A DNA stretch of 64,000 nucleotides from the NCBI RefSeq assembly GCF_015234275.1, contig NZ_JADGII010000007.1; one strand, 5' to 3'. Made by a program: the position numbers and the translations under genes. Each line of letters starts with the position of its first letter. Position 1 is the stretch's first letter. Shown here one piece after another: positions 60,076 to 64,000 of this stretch. Under the pieces are notes generated by a model that worked only from the letters and a program-made list of their open reading frames with translations, was not told where the DNA came from and did no database searches. The DNA comes from Prosthecochloris ethylica (GTDB lineage Bacteria > Bacteroidota > Chlorobiia > Chlorobiales > Chlorobiaceae).

Positions 60076-61245
60076 ATGAAGCGAGAACTCCAAGGCAGAT
60101 ACGTGACCATATCGACGGAGGGTGAGAAGGCCCAGGCCTTTGTGCCCGCACCGCTACCGCCGCGTCCACCCATCGATTGGACGCCGGAGCTGCGCAGCAA
60201 GTTCGACCAGGCGTTGCTGGCGCTCGGGCGTCTGGACAGCGTCTCGACCCTGCTGCCGGACACCTCGCTGTTCCTCTACATGTATGTCCGCAAGGAGGCC
60301 GTGCTCTCTTCCATGATAGAGGGGGCGCAGTCGTCCCTGTCTGACCTGCTGCTGTTCGAGCTGGATCAGGAACCCGGGGTGCCGCTCGATGATGTGCGGG
60401 AGGTCAGCAACTATGTTGCCGCCCTCGATCATGGTCTGCGTTTGTTGGAAGAAGGGCTGCCGCTGTCGCTGCGCTTGTTCCGCGAGATTCACGGCGTGCT
60501 GCTGACCAAGAGCCGGGGCAGCAATCAGACCCCGGGCGAGTTTCGGCGCAGCCAGAACTGGATCGGCGGTACCCGGCCGGGCAACGCAGCCTTCGTTCCG
60601 CCTCCGGCCGAAGATGTACTGGAGTGCATGAGCAAGCTGGAACTCTTCCTCCACGACCAACCGGAGCCGACCCCGGTGCTGCTCAAGGCGGCGCTGGCCC
60701 ATGTACAGTTCGAGACGATCCACCCATTTCTGGACGGTAACGGCCGTCTGGGGCGTCTGCTGATCGCGCTGCTCTTGTGCGAGCAGAAGGTGCTGCGGGA
60801 GCCGATGCTCTATCTCAGCCTCTACTTCAAGACGCATCGGCAGTATTACTACGAGCTGCTCAACAACGTGCGCATGACCGGCGATTGGGAAGCCTGGCTC
60901 GATTTTTTTGCTGAAGGCGTGATCGTCACCGCCACTCAGGCGGTGGAAACGGCCCAGCAACTTCTCGATCTGTCGAACCAGGATTGCGACAAGATCAGCG
61001 GCCTGGGACGGGCGGCGGCATCCACCCTGCAGGTCTACCGGGCGCTGATGGAACATCCTATTGCCACTTCGGGCTCGTTGGTGGAGAAGACCGGCATCAC
61101 CGCGGCCACGGTCAACAAGGCGCTCGGCCACCTCGAACAGCTCGGCATTGTGAAGGAGCTGACCGCCCAAAAGCGAAACCGCCTGTTCAGCTATGCGGGC
61201 TATATCGAGATCATGAGTCGCGGCACGGAGCTGCTGGGCAGGTAG
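60076..61245 (+). CDS. Fic family protein with C-terminal HTH
   Basis: A 389-residue Fic protein. The inhibitory motif SSMIEGAQ (E82) is at the N-terminus. The Fic motif HPFLDGNGRLGR is at 216-227 with all canonical residues, so it should be catalytically competent. A C-terminal winged helix (about 318-385: ALMEHPIATSGSLVEKTGITAATVNKALGHLEQLGIV) could bind DNA. This layout is that of self-regulated Fic proteins. The gene is noticeably GC-richer than the RhuM/HsdR remnant before it, which suggests separate acquisition. The operator-like repeat at 60008-60060 supports autoregulation. Confidence 0.9.
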   Translation: MKRELQGRYVTISTEGEKAQAFVPAPLPPRPPIDWTPELRSKFDQALLALGRLDSVSTLLPDTSLFLYMYVRKEAVLSSMIEGAQSSLSDLLLFELDQEPGVPLDDVREVSNYVAALDHGLRLLEEGLPLSLRLFREIHGVLLTKSRGSNQTPGEFRRSQNWIGGTRPGNAAFVPPPAEDVLECMSKLELFLHDQPEPTPVLLKAALAHVQFETIHPFLDGNGRLGRLLIALLLCEQKVLREPMLYLSLYFKTHRQYYYELLNNVRMTGDWEAWLDFFAEGVIVTATQAVETAQQLLDLSNQDCDKISGLGRAAASTLQVYRALMEHPIATSGSLVEKTGITAATVNKALGHLEQLGIVKELTAQKRNRLFSYAGYIEIMSRGTELLGR

Positions 61246-61833
61246 GTCAATTCGAATCCGGTTTTCGGAATCGAATCAGTTTCGTTGGGAGATTGTTACT
61301 TGGTATTCGCTCGCTTTGCAAACCCAGCATCCTTGTCCGGAGCTTGGAAATCGGGGGAAAAAAGTTGCTTCTTCGGCGGGAACTTGGGGCGTGACTGTGA
61401 TAAGATAAATAAACTGCTTGTTCTCTTTTTCTTATTAGTGCTCTTTGTGTGTGGCTTATATGGCGGCTGCAGAGTACTGAGGAGCCCACTTTACGGCAGA
61501 GATGCTGTGAGCGGGGGATCTCGTTTTGAGACTCTTTCTCATTTTTTACACGTCATTATCTATCCCCTCTCTTGTATTTGTTTTTTCTCCTTTTTGTATA
61601 ACTGATTGTAAATAGAGGTTTTCGCTGTTCTCTGTCAGATGGCGAAAACTTTTTCGGCATGATCTGGTGCGATAGTTGCAGTGTATTTTCTGTGAAAGGC
61701 AGGATTCTGTTTCCCCCTGGAAACCATGATACAGCAATACCAGTCAGCAGATCAGTTTTCCGGGGCAGGCAGAAACGCCCTTGAAATTTGATCACAATAT
61801 GGCCTCGCAGGCCATAGCAAATGCTGATGGATC
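61246..61833. other. Intergenic region before the large adhesin gene
   Basis: A 588-base stretch with no convincing gene. A hydrophobic reading frame around 61400-61600 lacks a good start codon and ribosome site. The sequence becomes AT-rich towards 61530-61640. The adhesin promoter is probably within it, but I cannot locate one with confidence. Confidence 0.4.
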
Positions 61834-64000
61834 ATGGATGCCAACAATACCCCGATCGCAACCGTCGCTTCTCTACAGGGCCAGGCCTGGGCTCGATCTG
61901 CAGACGGAACAATGAGACCTCTTTCAGAAGGAGACCAGATATACCGTGGAGAAACTGTCGTTACAGCAGATGGCGGCAGGGTTGATCTTCTGCTTCCTGA
62001 CGGTTCCCTCTACCCTGTTCAGGGTGAGCTGTTGGCTCAATTGACTCCGGAAGAAGCTGCTTCTCAAAATGAGAATTCTGAAGGTGAGGTTCAGGACCAG
62101 ACAGAAAAACAAGAACAACAGGATGGCGTTGGTACTGCCGATGATCCCGCTACTTGGGGAACACCTCCGGTAATCCAGCGTACCGGTGAATTCAGCGATG
62201 AACCAAGCGGATACATTCGTGTTGCAAAGGACCAGGGGATCGCTGAATCCCAGTACATCGAAGGAGGAAACAGCTTTGCGATGCCTCCGGTACTCAGCGT
62301 TTCCATTGTCGGGGATTACAATGAAGGTATCGGCAGCCGTTCGGGCGGGTACGATGAATTCCTCGATGGCCGAGCGACATATAACCCGCGTATTATCGAA
62401 ACTACCTTCGAAGCAGCAGGAGATGAATTCGTCGAGGCGCTGCGGATAGAGCCTGATTTCGAGGGGGATGAGGGAGCACCAGTCATTAATACCATACCTG
62501 AAATCGGTGTACCGGAAGATGCCTTGGTTGATGAAGATGACCTTGATGAGGGTAATGATAACGAACCTCCCAAAGAATCGACCGTTGTTGGTGGTTCGCT
62601 TGCCGTGATTCCAGCAGGAGAAGGACTTGATACCACTTTTGATCCAGGCAATGAACCTCCTTCAGGTCTTGAATCCGCAGGTCAGCAAGTACAGTATTAT
62701 ATCTCACCGGATGGCCATACACTGATTGGATATGTAGGGTCGGCAAGCGGAGAGCCGGATGAAAGCCAGTGGGCCTTTACGGTGGTGATCAATGATCCCG
62801 GCTCTGATGCCGGTGCCCAGTCCTATACCTTTACCCTTCTCGATCAGCTGGACCATCCCGATGCTCAGGGGGAAAATGAGCTTGTTCTGCCTTTCACATT
62901 CACGGTGCAGGATGAAAGCGGGGATGAGGTTTCGTCCGGTTTTAATGTGACGGTTATTGACGACATCCCGGTGGCGAGCGGCAGCACGACGGTGGGATAT
63001 GTCGAAGAAGAAGCGCTTGACGGTGGCAACGATGGCGACAGTGACGTCGGTGGAATCAACGGCGACAGCGACGGAGACAACGCGGTATGGTCAGGAAGTC
63101 TGAGCAGTCTGTTCAGTGCGGGCGCGGACCAGCCGGGAAGTTACGGCCTGAATGCTGTGCCGACAGGACTGCCGAGTCTGACGTCGGATGGCGAGACGGT
63201 CGTGTATGATGTGACGGGCAACACGTTGACGGCGTACGTGGACAGCGGCTCCTCGACAGGCTCACTTGACGGTACAGACCGAGTGGTGTTCACGTTCGAG
63301 ATCACCGACACGACGACGGGCGCGTACGAGTTCACGCTGGAGGACCAGATAGATCATCACGAGGTTGGCTCTGCTGATGATATCGAGACGTTGCAGTCGA
63401 TCGATTTGTCAGGCGCGGTGTACGGTTATGACGAAGACGGCGACGAACAGGGTCTGGATGCGAGCAGTGTGGTGATCACGGTGCAGGACGACGTGCCGGT
63501 AGAGACGAGTGCGAGCGAGCAGGGATATGTCGAAGAAGAAGCGCTTGCAGACGGCAACCAGGACACGGATGATCATGCGTCGATGAACGCTGACGGTGAC
63601 GACAATAACGCAGTCTGGAGCAGCAGCATAGCGGGTCTGTTCAGTGTTGGCGCGGATCAGGAAGGCAGTTACAGCATCGATGCGTCAGTCGACGGCACAG
63701 CAGTGTTGACGACGGACGGCGAGGCGGTAACGTCGGACGGCGACGCGGTGACGTACAATGTAGTCAATGCGACGACGCTGCAGGGTGTTGCAGACGGTCG
63801 TGTTGTGTTCGAGGTTGTCCTGAACCAGGCGAGCGGCGGGTACACGTTCACGCTGAAAGATCAGCTTGACCATCATGCGGTCGAGGATGCGGATGATAGT
63901 GAAGGTTACCTGAATCTGGAGCTGTCGGGCACGATGACGGTGCAGGACGAAGACGGCGACGAACAGGGTCTGGATGCGAGCAGTGTGGTGATCACGGTGC
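61834..64000 (+). CDS. Giant repeat adhesin with retention-module N-terminus, partial
   Basis: The ORF starts at ATG 61834, just after an in-frame stop, and runs off the window, so at least 722 residues are present. Residues 1-70 (ATVASLQGQAWARSADGTMR, GDQIYRGETVVTADGGRVDL) match the retention module of LapA-type proteins, which plugs the type I secretion pore. A Gln/Glu linker follows, and a di-alanine AAG at 194-196 could be a LapG-type cleavage site. The rest is acidic, Asp-rich, VCBS/RTX-like tandem domains of about 176 residues. The C-terminus with the secretion signal is outside the window. No signal peptide is expected. Likely role: cell-surface adhesin. Confidence 0.8.
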   Translation, partial: MDANNTPIATVASLQGQAWARSADGTMRPLSEGDQIYRGETVVTADGGRVDLLLPDGSLYPVQGELLAQLTPEEAASQNENSEGEVQDQTEKQEQQDGVGTADDPATWGTPPVIQRTGEFSDEPSGYIRVAKDQGIAESQYIEGGNSFAMPPVLSVSIVGDYNEGIGSRSGGYDEFLDGRATYNPRIIETTFEAAGDEFVEALRIEPDFEGDEGAPVINTIPEIGVPEDALVDEDDLDEGNDNEPPKESTVVGGSLAVIPAGEGLDTTFDPGNEPPSGLESAGQQVQYYISPDGHTLIGYVGSASGEPDESQWAFTVVINDPGSDAGAQSYTFTLLDQLDHPDAQGENELVLPFTFTVQDESGDEVSSGFNVTVIDDIPVASGSTTVGYVEEEALDGGNDGDSDVGGINGDSDGDNAVWSGSLSSLFSAGADQPGSYGLNAVPTGLPSLTSDGETVVYDVTGNTLTAYVDSGSSTGSLDGTDRVVFTFEITDTTTGAYEFTLEDQIDHHEVGSADDIETLQSIDLSGAVYGYDEDGDEQGLDASSVVITVQDDVPVETSASEQGYVEEEALADGNQDTDDHASMNADGDDNNAVWSSSIAGLFSVGADQEGSYSIDASVDGTAVLTTDGEAVTSDGDAVTYNVVNATTLQGVADGRVVFEVVLNQASGGYTFTLKDQLDHHAVEDADDSEGYLNLELSGTMTVQDEDGDEQGLDASSVVITV
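62994..64000. repeat. Tandem coding repeats of about 528 bases
   Basis: GGGATATGTCGAAGAAGAAG recurs at 62994 and 63522, a 528-base (176-residue) period. A 55-base block at 63430-63484 recurs identically at 63946-64000, offset by 516 bases. This is a VCBS-like domain repeated in the adhesin, and the array continues beyond the window. Such identity makes assembly collapse possible. Confidence 0.85.

Noticed and set aside
61285..61605. Hydrophobic 106-codon frame before the adhesin gene
   Set aside because: It needs a TTG start without a ribosome site, and the first half does not look like protein-coding sequence.
57993..64000. Downstream repeat of the ssrA 3' end as an att site
   Set aside because: I looked for another copy of the T-arm/acceptor sequence and found none in the window; it could lie further right.

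Overview
The window is from a green sulfur bacterium (Chlorobiales; Chlorobium, Chlorobaculum or Prosthecochloris type). The evidence is two [2Fe-2S] chlorosome envelope proteins of the CsmI/CsmJ/CsmX family, a CrtH-type prolycopene isomerase, a short-chain reductase that matches my memory of Chlorobium tepidum sepiapterin reductase, and a tmRNA whose tag (ADDHSYAMAA) has the form known from this group. Genes are densely packed on both strands. I cannot name the species.

Layout. 1-2.9 kb: start of a UDP-glucuronate decarboxylase (cut by the window edge) and a response regulator/REC-PAS histidine kinase pair. 3.1-6.4 kb: DUF2721, DUF89, a beta-CASP metallo-beta-lactamase and a TPR protein. 6.4-8.7 kb: xerD and rsmB. 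8.8-11.5 kb: promoter, SAM-I riboswitch with terminator, then metY-metX. 11.5-15.3 kb: serS, a YqeY protein, sepiapterin reductase, a cold-shock protein and radC, followed by a repeat-rich spacer. 15.7-26.9 kb: a nine-gene branched-chain amino acid operon on the minus strand (ilvD-ilvB-ilvH-ilvC-leuB-leuA-leuC-leuD-cimA). A 57-codon leader ORF rich in Ile, Leu and Val codons precedes it and suggests attenuation.

27.4-34.3 kb: a DUF92 fusion resembling phytol kinase plus phytyl-phosphate kinase, then the Tol-Pal envelope cluster (tolQ, tolR, tolA/tonB-like, tolB, two pal genes, ybgF). 34.4-40.8 kb: a FeoC-like protein, hsp20-dnaK, an ArsR regulator, an ECF sigma/zinc anti-sigma pair and mreB. 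41-46 kb: crtH, alanine dehydrogenase, a lone SdhB-type iron-sulfur protein overlapping a chlorosome [2Fe-2S] gene, and a second chlorosome [2Fe-2S] gene. 46-57.4 kb: mfd, an OppD-type ATPase, a PhoB/PhoR-type two-component system, an MscS/YbdG channel, a helix-hairpin-helix protein, an MBL-fold hydrolase, a Nudix hydrolase, a BCP peroxiredoxin and YqgE.

57.5-64 kb is the accessory region. It begins at the ssrA (tmRNA) gene, a common island integration site. It holds RhuM and HsdR remnants, two unrelated Fic proteins, and the start of a very large acidic repeat adhesin with a LapA-like retention module that runs off the window end. The island reads as a decayed type I restriction-modification locus beside a cell-surface adhesin. 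The most unusual points are the lone SdhB/chlorosome ferredoxin pairing, the ilv leader, the kinase fusion, the ssrA island and the adhesin.
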